A DNA stretch of 63,788 bases from assembly GCA_017938435.1 (NCBI GenBank), contig JAGBBO010000027.1, forward strand, positions 66,264-130,051. The letters run 5' to 3'. Source of the DNA: Alphaproteobacteria bacterium. GTDB taxonomy: Bacteria > Pseudomonadota > Alphaproteobacteria > Rs-D84 > CACZYB01. The first letter of the stretch is position 1. Every line of letters starts with the position of its first letter. Under the pieces are notes generated by a model. It had not been told where the DNA came from, did no database searches, and saw only the letters and a program-made list of their open reading frames with translations. The translations under genes were made by a program, and so were the position numbers. This document shows, piece by piece, positions 52,274-62,109 of the stretch.

Positions 52274-54103
52274 ATGAGAGAAAAAAGTCTTAAATTTATA
52301 ATAAAAAGTTTAATCTTACCAATAGGTTTGTCACTTATTGGTTGCACACGCATATATCGCAGACCAACTTCCCTTGTGTATCCAAAGGCTCAAAATACTC
52401 AACCACAATATGCTGAATATCAAACAAATTATGGTTATTATCAAATGCCTGTAAATCAAACACTTGTTTCACAACCTCAAAATACAGGATATCAGCCAAC
52501 CAACCCACAAAATTATATACCTGTTCAACAACAAAAACCCGCTATTCAGCAACCAGCACAAAAAATTCAAACAAATGCTTTAATTCCGACAAAGGCACCT
52601 GTAGAACAACAAATTTCAACAACTCAACAAACACAACCTATCCCTGAACCAATAAAGGAAGATGTTATTCTTGAGGAGGTAATTTATATACCATCTGCAC
52701 TTCAAACAACACCTGTTGATGAAATTGAAATTCTAAGTGAATCTACAATGCCTGTTGAAGAGTTTAAAAAAATCGAAGAAGTTAAGATTGCAAACAACGA
52801 AATCCCTCAACCACAAATTTCTGTTATTGAAAAAGTAGAGGAAAAAACTCCACTACCTGTAAAACAAGAAGTTTTAACACCACAACCTCAACAAAAAACA
52901 GTTGAACAAAAACTTCCTGAAAAATCTACTGTAACAAAAAAGCAACCTACACCTATAAAGGAAACAACTCCTAAACCAAGAAAACCTAAAAAGGTAAAAG
53001 TTTATAAAGGCGATACTTTGTATTCCATCGCTCAAAAACATAATGTAAAAGTTTACGATCTTGCCGATCATAATAAATTAAAGGCACCATTCACACTTAA
53101 ACTTGGTCAAACAATCGAAATTCCTGGCGACAAACCTGTAAAACCAGTAAAAGAACTAGAAATAATAACAAACTTAAATAACACAAAAACATTTATTGAA
53201 GAACCTAAAAAAGATTTCGTAACAGTAAAAAAAGGCGATACAATCTACTCTATTGCTAAACAAAACAATGTTCCTTTAAAGGATATAATTTTAAGAAATA
53301 ATTTAAAGGCACCTTACACTCTTACAATAGGTGAAAAAATTTACATACCTAACACTGCATTTCATATTGTAAAGGCTCAGGATACCGCATACAGTATTTC
53401 AAGAAAATATAATGTAAACCTTAATTCATTAGTAAAATTAAATAAATTAACAGAACCATATACCCTAACCATTGGTCAAAAGATTTTACTTCCTGCAACA
53501 AATGTTGACCTTACACAAAAACAAATAAAGTATGTTGTAAAAGACAAAGAAACCATAAAAACTGTGCAACCTTCTGTAAAAGAAGAAATAAAAGAAGTTG
53601 CTAAAATCCGCGTTGCACAAAAACAAAAAATCGAAGAAAAAATAAAACCTATTCAAACAGAAACAGAAATTGCAAAGCAAGAAATAATAAAAAGTATAAT
53701 TGTAAAACCTGCCCCTCTTACATCACGCCGTTTTCTATGGCCACTTAATGGAAAAGTTATTTCTCAATACGGTATCAAAAACAATGGAAAACGAAATGAT
53801 GGTATCAATATTTCTGCAAAACTTGGTTCATCCGTAATTGCAGCAGAAAACGGAATTGTTGCATACGCAGGAAATGAATTAAAAGGTCTTGGAAATCTTG
53901 TAATCATAAAACATGATAAAGATTATATGACCATATACGCACACAATGAAACAATTCTTGTTCACAAGGGTGAAAATGTAAAGCGTGGTGACAAGATTGC
54001 AACAGTTGGAAAAACTGGTCGTGTAACAACTCCACAACTTCACTTTGAAATTCGTGAAAAAACAAAATCAATAAACCCAATCGATGTATTGGAAAGAAAA
54101 TAA
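52274..54103 (+). CDS. NlpD/DipM-like lipoprotein: three LysM domains and degenerate M23 domain
   Basis: 609 aa. Lipobox LIGC (Cys near 24), a long Gln/Pro-rich linker, three LysM domains (about 241-284, 315-358, 363-408) and a C-terminal M23 domain (about 487-607). The M23 zinc site is incomplete: the usual HxxxD block reads RNDGINI, with the later LHFEIR kept. NlpD/EnvC-type proteins with such loss activate the amidases (AmiA/B/C) rather than cut the wall. Role: septal peptidoglycan splitting. Confidence 0.88.
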   Translation: MREKSLKFIIKSLILPIGLSLIGCTRIYRRPTSLVYPKAQNTQPQYAEYQTNYGYYQMPVNQTLVSQPQNTGYQPTNPQNYIPVQQQKPAIQQPAQKIQTNALIPTKAPVEQQISTTQQTQPIPEPIKEDVILEEVIYIPSALQTTPVDEIEILSESTMPVEEFKKIEEVKIANNEIPQPQISVIEKVEEKTPLPVKQEVLTPQPQQKTVEQKLPEKSTVTKKQPTPIKETTPKPRKPKKVKVYKGDTLYSIAQKHNVKVYDLADHNKLKAPFTLKLGQTIEIPGDKPVKPVKELEIITNLNNTKTFIEEPKKDFVTVKKGDTIYSIAKQNNVPLKDIILRNNLKAPYTLTIGEKIYIPNTAFHIVKAQDTAYSISRKYNVNLNSLVKLNKLTEPYTLTIGQKILLPATNVDLTQKQIKYVVKDKETIKTVQPSVKEEIKEVAKIRVAQKQKIEEKIKPIQTETEIAKQEIIKSIIVKPAPLTSRRFLWPLNGKVISQYGIKNNGKRNDGINISAKLGSSVIAAENGIVAYAGNELKGLGNLVIIKHDKDYMTIYAHNETILVHKGENVKRGDKIATVGKTGRVTTPQLHFEIREKTKSINPIDVLERK

Positions 54104-54175
54104 TTATACGAATTTAAACCTATACCAAATTAAATAAATTTGCCTTATCCTTTATATATAACAAAGGAGGCAAAA

Positions 54176-54385
54176 ATGAATAATAAATTTGTAAAACTTT
54201 TCATTTCTATAAATATTATCTTAATAGCATTTATAATCATAGTCGCTGCCGATGCAAATACAACTATAACAAAACGACAAAACATTGTAATAAAAACAAA
54301 GGACAAAAATTCAGCAAAAAAATTAAAAGCAGATTTAGATAAAAAAATTATGAATGAACAAAATAATTCTATGCCATCCAACTAA
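54176..54385 (+). CDS. Short membrane-anchored protein, unknown
   Basis: 69 aa. One N-terminal membrane helix or signal (LFISINIILIAFIIIVAADAN), then a basic tail. The ORF extends upstream to 54140 but AAAGGAGG lies right before the ATG at 54176. Not recognised. Confidence 0.55.
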   Translation: MNNKFVKLFISINIILIAFIIIVAADANTTITKRQNIVIKTKDKNSAKKLKADLDKKIMNEQNNSMPSN

Positions 54386-54393
54386 AGAAACAA

Positions 54394-54425
54394 AAAATAC
54401 CTGTAGAAAAAACTACAGGTATTTT
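54394..54425. terminator. Bidirectional intrinsic terminator
   Basis: AAAATACCTGTAG (54394-54406) pairs with CTACAGGTATTTT (54413-54425). Ends the small gene and the minus-strand nifJ. Confidence 0.93.
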
Positions 54426-54439
54426 ACTTGAATTACGAC

Positions 54440-57400
54440 TTAATCTTCCAATTTGAATTTACTCATATAATCATAAAACTTTGCTTTATAATTATTTTCA
54501 AATTCGCGTTCACGAACCATTTGTTCAAATCGTTCAGGATCATTTGCTTGGATAACCTTATATCTTGTTTCCTTAAGCATATATTCGCGAATATCCTTTG
54601 TTGGAAGTTTACTATCCATTTGAAGTGGAGCCTTACCCTCTACTATCAACCTTGGGTCGAAACGATAAAGTGGCCAGTGTCCAGATTCAACAGCAGCTTT
54701 TTGTTGAGATGGTCCAGTCGCCAAATCAATACCATGAGCAATACATGGAGCATAAGCAATTATAAGAGATGGTCCATCAAAACTTTCTGCTTCACGAATA
54801 GCTTTAATCGCTTGCACCTCATTTACACCCATAGCAATTTTTGCGACATAAGCATTTGCATTTGCCATAGCAATCAAACCTAAATCTTTCTTACCAAATG
54901 TTTTTCCAGTTGTTGCAAATTTTGCACTTGCACCTCTTGGTGTAGCCTTAGAAGCCTGCCCACCAGTATTAGAATAAACTTCGGTATCAAGAACTAAAAT
55001 ATTAACATTCTTTTGCATATTAAGAACATGGTCAAGTCCACCATATCCAATATCATATGCCCAACCATCACCACCAAAAATCCACATAGATTTCTTGATA
55101 AGGTATTCAGAAATAGAGGCAAGCATTTTCGCCTTTACATCTTTTATCAAAGAAAGTTTTTTATTAAGTTCTTTTACTCTTTCTTTTTGTTGGTTAATTC
55201 CAGTTTCAGTTGATTGATCAGCATTCAAAATTCCAGAAACGAAATCATCACCCAAATCTGATGAAAATTCTTTTAATAATTCCTTTGCATTATTAGAAAG
55301 TTTTTCAACTGCAACTGCCTGACCATAACCATATTCAGCATTATCTTCGAAAAGTGAATTTGACCACGCAGGACCTTCACCACAACTATTCACAGCATAA
55401 GGTGTAGTTGGCAAATTACCACCATAAATTGATGAACATCCTGTTGCATTTGCAATCATCATTCTGTCACCAAAAAGTTGTGTGATAAGTCTTATATATC
55501 CAGCCTCTCCACAACCTGCACATGCACCACTAAATTCAAACAATGGTTGCATAAGTTGTGAATGTTTAGGAAGTTGTGGATTAAGTTTTGCCCTATCAAT
55601 ATAAGGAATTGTTTCAAAGAAATCAAAATTCTTTTCTTCTACTTCACCAACTTCTTGAATTGACTTCATAACCAAAGCCTTTTCTGTCTTATCTTCACCA
55701 ACAAGTGTTTTAACAGGACATCCAACAACGCAAAGACCACAACCTGTGCAATCCTTAGGTGAAACTTGAACACAATAATACAAATCTTCGCCAAGTTCTT
55801 TTGTCTTATACTTTGCAACCTTAAATGTATTAGGTGCATTTTTAAGTTCAGATTCTGTTAAAACTTTTGTTCTTATTGCACCATGAGGACAAATGAATGC
55901 ACACTTTCCACATTGCAAACAAGTTTCATTATTCCAAACAGGAACCATTTCTGCAATACCGCGTTTTTCATACTTTGATGTCGCAGTTGGGAATGTTCCA
56001 TCAGCTTCGAATGCAGAAACTGGCAAATCATTTCCACGACCTGCAATAATCTGAGCATGAAGTCTTTTTACAACTTCACTGGCATCACTTGAAACAACAC
56101 TTGGTCTTTTACGAGCATTTGCAGAAACAGTTGCAGGAACTTCAACTTCATAAAGATTTGCAATAGCACTATCCACAGCCTTATAATTTCTTTCAACTAC
56201 TTCAATACCCTTTTTCATATAGGTTTTTTCAATAGCCTTTTTAATAGCGGCAATAGCCTGACTACCATCAATTACACCAGCCAAATGGAAAAATGCAGTC
56301 TGCATAATAGTATTGATTCTTCTACCCATACCACTATCTCTTGCAACAACAGAAGCATTTATTGCATAAACCTTTAAATGTTTATCAATAATTTGTTGTT
56401 GAACTTCAAGAGGAAGATTCTCCCACAATGCTTCTTTTTTAAATGGTGAATTGATAAGAAGTATTCCACCATCTTTTGCATTAGAAAGCAAATCCAAAGT
56501 ATAGAACAATGGGAAATGATGAACTGCCAAGAAATCAGCCTGTGAAATAAGGTATGGTGCCTTAATAGGGCTATCACTAAATCTTAAATGAGAAATAGTT
56601 GTTCCACCAGATTTCTTACTATCATATTCAAAATATGCCTGACCATACTTTGTTGTTTCAGATGTAATAATTTTGATTGAATTTTTATTTGCACCAACAG
56701 TTCCATCACTTCCCAAACCATAGAATAATGCCGAATAAATTCCAGCATCAGAAAGTTTGAAACCATTGTTATAATCAAGTGATAATTTTGTTAAATCATC
56801 ATTTATACCAACTGTAAATTCAGCCTTTGGTGAATCTTTTGCAAGTTCATCATAAACAGCCTTTACCATACAAGGAGTAAATTCTTTTGATGAAATACCA
56901 TATCTTCCACCATTAACAAAAATATCCTCACGACCAGTTTCTTTAAGTGCAGCAATCACATCAAGATATAATGGCTCTCCTATAGCACCTGGTTCTTTTG
57001 TCCTATCAAGAACAGTAATCTTCTTAACTGTTTTAGGAAGGATATCAGAAAATGCCTTTACTGGGAATGGACGATAAAGTCTTATTTTTACAAGTCCAAG
57101 TTTTTCACCTGATTTATTTAATTCATTGATTGTTTCTTCCACTGTTTCACAACCAGACCCCATTGCAACAATAACTCTATCTGCATCCTTTGCACCAACA
57201 TATTCAACAACATCGTAATGACGACCAGTAAGTTTTTCAAAATTTTTCATTGCATCAGCAACAATACCTTCAACTTTGTTGTAATATGGATTTGATGCCT
57301 CTCTTGCTTGGAAAAATACATCAGGATTTTGTGCAGTTCCACGAATATTTGGTTTTGATGGAAGTAATGCACGATTTCTGAAATCCTCAATATCTTTCAT

Positions 57401-57991
57401 ATCAATCATAGATGCAACAACATCATCAGAAATTCTGTTGATAAGATTTATTTCATGTGATGTTCTAAATCCATCAAAAAAATGTATAAATGGAACACGT
57501 GATTTAAGTGCAGCAGCATGTGCAACCAATGCCATATCATGAGCTTCTTGCACACTGTTTGAACAAAGCATTGCAAAACCAGTTTGTCTGCATGCCATAA
57601 CATCACTGTGATCACCAAAAATAGATAAAGCATGCGAAGCAACTGTTCTTGCACTTACATGCATAACAAATGGCAAAAGTTCACCAGCAATTTTATACAT
57701 ATTTGGAATCATTAAAAGTAAACCTTGTGATGCAGTAAATGTTGTTGCTAAACTTCCTGCTTGTAATGCACCATGCACAGCACCAATCGCACCAGCTTCT
57801 GATTGCATTTCAGAAACTTCTGGAACTAATCCAAAAATATTTTTTCTTCCTTTACCACTCCATACTTCATAATTTTCAGCCATAGGAGATGATGGTGTAA
57901 TAGGGTAAATAATTGCAACATCAGTAAGTCTATATGCAACATCAGATGCTGCTTCATTACCATCACACATCAATTTATTACTATCAATCAT
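54440..57991 (-). CDS. nifJ: Pyruvate:ferredoxin (flavodoxin) oxidoreductase
   Basis: 1183 aa homodimer-type PFOR that converts pyruvate and CoA to acetyl-CoA, CO2 and reduced ferredoxin. Domains in order: pyrimidine-binding, transketolase-like and CoA domains, gamma domain, then two 4Fe-4S clusters (CLQCGKCAFICP and CTGCGLCVVGCP), then the TPP domain with ACAGCGEAGY and GDGWAYDIGYGG. Full length, all clusters intact. Enzyme of anaerobes, so this organism probably ferments or lives without oxygen. Lies 22 bases after rho in the same direction. Confidence 0.96.
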   Translation of the reverse strand: MIDSNKLMCDGNEAASDVAYRLTDVAIIYPITPSSPMAENYEVWSGKGRKNIFGLVPEVSEMQSEAGAIGAVHGALQAGSLATTFTASQGLLLMIPNMYKIAGELLPFVMHVSARTVASHALSIFGDHSDVMACRQTGFAMLCSNSVQEAHDMALVAHAAALKSRVPFIHFFDGFRTSHEINLINRISDDVVASMIDMKDIEDFRNRALLPSKPNIRGTAQNPDVFFQAREASNPYYNKVEGIVADAMKNFEKLTGRHYDVVEYVGAKDADRVIVAMGSGCETVEETINELNKSGEKLGLVKIRLYRPFPVKAFSDILPKTVKKITVLDRTKEPGAIGEPLYLDVIAALKETGREDIFVNGGRYGISSKEFTPCMVKAVYDELAKDSPKAEFTVGINDDLTKLSLDYNNGFKLSDAGIYSALFYGLGSDGTVGANKNSIKIITSETTKYGQAYFEYDSKKSGGTTISHLRFSDSPIKAPYLISQADFLAVHHFPLFYTLDLLSNAKDGGILLINSPFKKEALWENLPLEVQQQIIDKHLKVYAINASVVARDSGMGRRINTIMQTAFFHLAGVIDGSQAIAAIKKAIEKTYMKKGIEVVERNYKAVDSAIANLYEVEVPATVSANARKRPSVVSSDASEVVKRLHAQIIAGRGNDLPVSAFEADGTFPTATSKYEKRGIAEMVPVWNNETCLQCGKCAFICPHGAIRTKVLTESELKNAPNTFKVAKYKTKELGEDLYYCVQVSPKDCTGCGLCVVGCPVKTLVGEDKTEKALVMKSIQEVGEVEEKNFDFFETIPYIDRAKLNPQLPKHSQLMQPLFEFSGACAGCGEAGYIRLITQLFGDRMMIANATGCSSIYGGNLPTTPYAVNSCGEGPAWSNSLFEDNAEYGYGQAVAVEKLSNNAKELLKEFSSDLGDDFVSGILNADQSTETGINQQKERVKELNKKLSLIKDVKAKMLASISEYLIKKSMWIFGGDGWAYDIGYGGLDHVLNMQKNVNILVLDTEVYSNTGGQASKATPRGASAKFATTGKTFGKKDLGLIAMANANAYVAKIAMGVNEVQAIKAIREAESFDGPSLIIAYAPCIAHGIDLATGPSQQKAAVESGHWPLYRFDPRLIVEGKAPLQMDSKLPTKDIREYMLKETRYKVIQANDPERFEQMVREREFENNYKAKFYDYMSKFKLED

Positions 57992-58013
57992 TTTTTTCCT
58001 TTCATAGTAAATT

Positions 58014-59273
58014 TTAATTATTCATAGTTCTGAAAAATTCTTCATTGTCCTTTGTGTATTTAATCTTGTCTAACAAGAAATCCATTGCATCACTGGCACC
58101 CATTGAAATAAGGATTCGACGCAATACCCACATTTTTTGAAGGACATCTGCCGAAACAAGAACTTCTTCTTTTCTTGTTCCTGATTTTGTAACATCAATA
58201 GCAGGGAAAGTTCTTTTATCAGAAAGTTTTCTATCAAGAACTATTTCTGAATTACCTGTTCCCTTAAATTCTTCGAAAATAACCTCATCCATTCTTGAAC
58301 CGGTATCAACCAAAGCAGTAGCAATAATTGTCAAACTTCCACCACCTTCGATATTTCGTGCCGCACCAAGAACGCGTTTTGGTCGTTGCAAAGCATTTGC
58401 ATCAACACCACCAGTTAAAACTTTACCACTGCTTGGAACAACAGCATTATATGCACGACCCAAACGAGTAATAGAGTCAAGAAGTATAACAACATCGTGT
58501 TTATATTCAACAAGACGCTTTGCCTTTTCAATAACCATTTCAACAACTTGAACATGTCTTGTTGCTGGTTCATCAAAAGTCGAACTTATAACTTCACCTT
58601 GAATTGAACGTTTCATATCAGTCACTTCTTCTGGTCTTTCATCAATAAGAAGAACAATCAAATAAACTTCTGGATGATTTGCAGTAATCGCATGTGCAAT
58701 ATTTTGAAGCATAACTGTTTTACCACTTTTAGGAGGGGAAACAATCAAACTTCTTTGTCCCTTTCCTTGTGGAGCAATCAAATCAATAATTCTTGTTGTG
58801 AAATCAGGATGCTTTGGATCCATATTTTGTTGTTCTAATTTAAACTTTTCCTGAGGATAAAGAGGAGTCAAATCATCAAAATGAATACGATGTTTTGATT
58901 TTTTTGGATCTTCAAAATTAACAGTTTTAATTTCATCCAATGCAAAATATTTTTCACCAGGTTTTGGCGCACGCAAAACACCTTCTACTGTATCCCCAAT
59001 TTTAAGGTTATTTTTCTTAATAAACGAAGGTGCAACATAAATATCATCAGGACCTGATATATAATTTGCATCTTGTGAACGAAGGAAACCATAACCATCA
59101 GGCATAACTTCCAACACACCATCCCCAATAAGTGTATCGCGTTGTGATATTTTTTTAAGTATATTGAATCTTAATGTTTGAACATCATAAGCAGATGGAT
59201 TATCAACACCCTCTTTTTCCGCTAAATCTAAAAGATAAGCTGGAGTTTTTTCTCTTAATTCTTTTATATGCAT
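58014..59273 (-). CDS. rho: Transcription termination factor Rho
   Basis: 419 aa, hexameric RNA helicase. N-terminal CSD (about 50-115: [12 protein letters not shown]), Walker A SPPKSGKT (179-186), Walker B VVILLDS (about 262), Q-loop [22 protein letters not shown] and R-loop [17 protein letters not shown]. All conserved. SD AAGG before ATG. Upstream gene of the rho-nifJ pair. Confidence 0.96.
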   Translation of the reverse strand: MHIKELREKTPAYLLDLAEKEGVDNPSAYDVQTLRFNILKKISQRDTLIGDGVLEVMPDGYGFLRSQDANYISGPDDIYVAPSFIKKNNLKIGDTVEGVLRAPKPGEKYFALDEIKTVNFEDPKKSKHRIHFDDLTPLYPQEKFKLEQQNMDPKHPDFTTRIIDLIAPQGKGQRSLIVSPPKSGKTVMLQNIAHAITANHPEVYLIVLLIDERPEEVTDMKRSIQGEVISSTFDEPATRHVQVVEMVIEKAKRLVEYKHDVVILLDSITRLGRAYNAVVPSSGKVLTGGVDANALQRPKRVLGAARNIEGGGSLTIIATALVDTGSRMDEVIFEEFKGTGNSEIVLDRKLSDKRTFPAIDVTKSGTRKEEVLVSADVLQKMWVLRRILISMGASDAMDFLLDKIKYTKDNEEFFRTMNN

Positions 59274-59445
59274 AAATCTAACCTTTCTTGGAATTATTAT
59301 CGATTTAAAGATTTTCCTTTTAAAGAACAGAAACTATCAAGCGTTTCTATGCCGAAGATTATAAAATAAAAATATTTCTGTGTCAAATACATTTTTAACA
59401 TAAAATAAAAGGAAATCAATCTTTGTCTATAAATAAAAAGTATAG

Positions 59446-59473
59446 TTGACTTTATTTAAAAAAATAGTATATT
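59446..59473 (+). promoter_or_regulatory. Promoter of the nucleotidyltransferase operon
   Basis: -35 TTGACT (59446-59451), 16-base spacer, -10 TATATT (59468-59473). The spacer between rho and this gene otherwise shows nothing. Confidence 0.65.
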
Positions 59474-59507
59474 CGACAGGAAGTTTTAACAAAAATAAAG
59501 GTTTAAT

Positions 59508-60467
59508 ATGAATACTGAAAATTTAGAATTTGTAGTTCTCGCTGCTGGTAAATCAACAAGAAACTACCCTCATTCAAAAGGAATTCCTCATAAATCTCTT
59601 ATTCCATTTGGTTCACGAAAAGTAATTGATTTCATTATGCACCAAATAATTTTGGCTGGTGGAAAACATATTACAATAGTCGTTGCCGATAATGCTGCGA
59701 TTGAATCTTTTGAACAATGTTTTGTTCGCGAACCAGAAATTGAACATAAATTTGAACAAAAGGGAAATTTAAAAGCTCTTGAATTATTACAAAGTCTTTA
59801 TATTCCAGATGATGTTGAAATTAAATATGTAATCCAAGAAAAACCTCGTGGCACTGGACATGCTGTTGGTCGTGTTTATGATCAGATTCGTTCTACAGGA
59901 AGAAATATTGTTATGATTTGGCCTGATGATATAGTTCTTTGCGATAAAAAGGCTGAAAATGAATTAAATCGCACACCTATATATAAAAGGGCTGTTGATG
60001 AATATATAAAAATGGGTTGTCATGGAAACCTTGGTATTACTCGACCTGTTCCTGATCCATCTCGTTGGGGTATCATTGACGAAGGTCATTTTAAAGAAAA
60101 ACCAAAAGATTCGAAATCTAACCAAGCAGCATTTGGCTTGTTTATTTTTGATAAAAAAGTTTGTGAAAAACTTTGTGAATCTGCAAAATTTATGGATGAA
60201 GGTAAAGCCGTAGAAGGAATTGTTGGTGGTGAACTTGCATTTGCTGATGCTTTGAATAAAACAGTTGATGAAGATCCTGAAACCCAAGCTATTCATACAA
60301 TTCCTATGCTTGATACTGATACATATCTTGATTGTGGAACAATCGAAGGATATGAAAAAGCATTACTTTATACACTTTTAACTGAATCTGAATTCGAAGA
60401 TGCAAATCTTGAATTCATAAAACCACTTGTTGATAAATTATGGGAAAAAAGAGAGGAGAAAAAATAA
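59508..60467 (+). CDS. Sugar-1-phosphate nucleotidyltransferase (NTP_transferase family)
   Basis: 319 aa. The N-terminal LEFVVLAAGKSTR corresponds to the GxGTR-type nucleotide loop, IMIWPDDIV holds the metal Asp, and the sugar side ends in TDTYLDCGT. Similar to UTP-glucose-1-phosphate uridylyltransferase (GalU) or glucose-1-phosphate thymidylyltransferase; substrate not decidable. An insertion NYPHSKGIPHKSLIP follows the loop. Followed directly by a paralogue. Confidence 0.8.
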   Translation: MNTENLEFVVLAAGKSTRNYPHSKGIPHKSLIPFGSRKVIDFIMHQIILAGGKHITIVVADNAAIESFEQCFVREPEIEHKFEQKGNLKALELLQSLYIPDDVEIKYVIQEKPRGTGHAVGRVYDQIRSTGRNIVMIWPDDIVLCDKKAENELNRTPIYKRAVDEYIKMGCHGNLGITRPVPDPSRWGIIDEGHFKEKPKDSKSNQAAFGLFIFDKKVCEKLCESAKFMDEGKAVEGIVGGELAFADALNKTVDEDPETQAIHTIPMLDTDTYLDCGTIEGYEKALLYTLLTESEFEDANLEFIKPLVDKLWEKREEKK

Positions 60468-61442
60468 ATGTTAACTACAAATGATTTAGAGTTTGTTATA
60501 CTTGCTGCTGGTAAATCTACAAGAAATTACCCTCATTCAAAGGGTATTCCACATAAATCACTTATTCCACTTGGTTCACGAAAAGTGATTGATCATATCA
60601 TTACTGAAATGATTAAATCAGGAGCAAAACATATAACTATCGTTTGCAGTGATGAAAAGGCAAAAGAAGCATTCGAACTTTGTTTCACCAAGGAACAAAA
60701 AATCGAAGATAAATTCAAAAAAAGTGGTAATATCATTGGTCTTGAACTTCTTCAAAGTGTTTATGTTCCAGAAGATGTTGAAATCAAGTATGTTATTCAA
60801 CATGAACCAAAGGGTTTAGGTCACGCAATCGGACTTGCAAACAAGGTTGCTGATGGTCGTCATTTGGTTGTTCGTATGCCTGATGATATTGTAATTCCAA
60901 ACCATTGTGTAAGGGATGCTGAACTTCGCAAACCTGTTGTTCAAAGATGTATTGAAAAATACATTGCTGATGGCATTGGTGGAAATATGTTTATTACTCG
61001 TCATGTTGATGATCCATCTCGTTGGGGTATCATTGATGAAGGAATATTCAAGGAAAAACCAAAGGAATCAAAATCAAACGAAGCATTCCAAACTATGGCT
61101 ATCTTTGATGCAAAGGTTGGTAAACGCCTTGAAGATGTTGCAACAAAAATTGATACTGTTGGAACCGAAGAATATAACCTTTGGACAACCGAAGGAAAGG
61201 AAATTCATTTCGATAAATACCTTAACGACGAAGTAAAAAAAGATCCAGAACATATGGCAATTCGCACATTCCCAATCGCAAAAACAGATACATATCTTGA
61301 TTGTGGAACATTGGCAGGATACGAAGAAGCTCTTCTTTATACTTTGTTAAAAGAATCTGTATTCAAAGAAAGAAATAAAAAAACTGCTGAAATACTTCTC
61401 GTTGATTGTATTTTAGAAGACGAAGCAAAAGAAGGAAAATAA
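60468..61442 (+). CDS. Sugar-1-phosphate nucleotidyltransferase, paralogue
   Basis: 324 aa, about half identical to the preceding protein throughout (e.g. LEFVILAAGKSTRNYPHSKG, YVIQHEPKGLGHAIG, DPSRWGIIDEG, TDTYLDCGT). The ATG follows the preceding TAA without a gap; SD GAGGAG lies in the upstream gene. One copy may have a new substrate: RMPDDIV versus IWPDDIV and a different insertion near residue 190-240. Confidence 0.8.
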   Translation: MLTTNDLEFVILAAGKSTRNYPHSKGIPHKSLIPLGSRKVIDHIITEMIKSGAKHITIVCSDEKAKEAFELCFTKEQKIEDKFKKSGNIIGLELLQSVYVPEDVEIKYVIQHEPKGLGHAIGLANKVADGRHLVVRMPDDIVIPNHCVRDAELRKPVVQRCIEKYIADGIGGNMFITRHVDDPSRWGIIDEGIFKEKPKESKSNEAFQTMAIFDAKVGKRLEDVATKIDTVGTEEYNLWTTEGKEIHFDKYLNDEVKKDPEHMAIRTFPIAKTDTYLDCGTLAGYEEALLYTLLKESVFKERNKKTAEILLVDCILEDEAKEGK

Positions 61443-61445
61443 TAT

Positions 61446-62042
61446 ATGCACCAATCCGAAGAAATTACAAATTTAATAAAAGCACTTTCTAAAATCCAAG
61501 GATTCGGAAATCGTTCTGCTGTGCGTGCAACAATCAATCTGATATCAAATAAATCAGAAAAATTGACTCCACTTATAAAGGCATTAGTTGATGTTGAAAA
61601 AAATATCAATACCTGCCCTATTTGTGGAAATTTTGATACTTGCACACCATGTTCTATTTGCACCAATCCGAAAAGAGATAACAAAGTTCTTTGCATTGTT
61701 CCTGATATTTCTTCGTTATGGGCTATTGAACGCGGTGATATTTTCAATGGGAAATACCATATAACCGGTGGAATACTTTCTGCAATAAACGGTATTGAAC
61801 CAAGTGATTTGAATCTTGCATCACTTCCACATCGTATTCATTCCGAAGGGATTGAGGAAATTATTTTGGCACTTCCTGCAACCATTGATGCAAAAATCAC
61901 ATCACATTATATAATCAATCTTTTAAAAGATACTGGTGTTAAAATAACCGAACTTGCACACGGTGTTCCAATAGGTGGCGAACTTGACTACCTTGACGAA
62001 GGAACAATCTCCGAAGCATTAAAACAAAGAAAAAGCGTTTAA
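61446..62042 (+). CDS. recR: Recombination mediator RecR
   Basis: 198 aa. N-terminal HhH region (IQGFGNRSAVRATI), zinc finger CPICGNFDTCTPCSIC, Toprim domain (KVLCIVPDISSLWAIERGDIF), and C-terminal Walker-like part (RIHSEGIEEIILALP...). Acts with RecF/RecO to load RecA at gaps. Starts 3 bases after the nucleotidyltransferase; SD AAGGAAA. No dnaX neighbour, the usual partner. Confidence 0.93.
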   Translation: MHQSEEITNLIKALSKIQGFGNRSAVRATINLISNKSEKLTPLIKALVDVEKNINTCPICGNFDTCTPCSICTNPKRDNKVLCIVPDISSLWAIERGDIFNGKYHITGGILSAINGIEPSDLNLASLPHRIHSEGIEEIILALPATIDAKITSHYIINLLKDTGVKITELAHGVPIGGELDYLDEGTISEALKQRKSV

Positions 62043-62109
62043 TAGTTGAATAATTTCTCATTTTTTGTTATTATAAAAATACTTTAACAAAAAAATATGG
62101 AGAAATAAA

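Noticed and set aside
54428-54883. A 151-aa plus-strand protein opposite nifJ
   Set aside because: Antisense to the conserved C-terminus of PFOR; composition is typical of a shadow frame.
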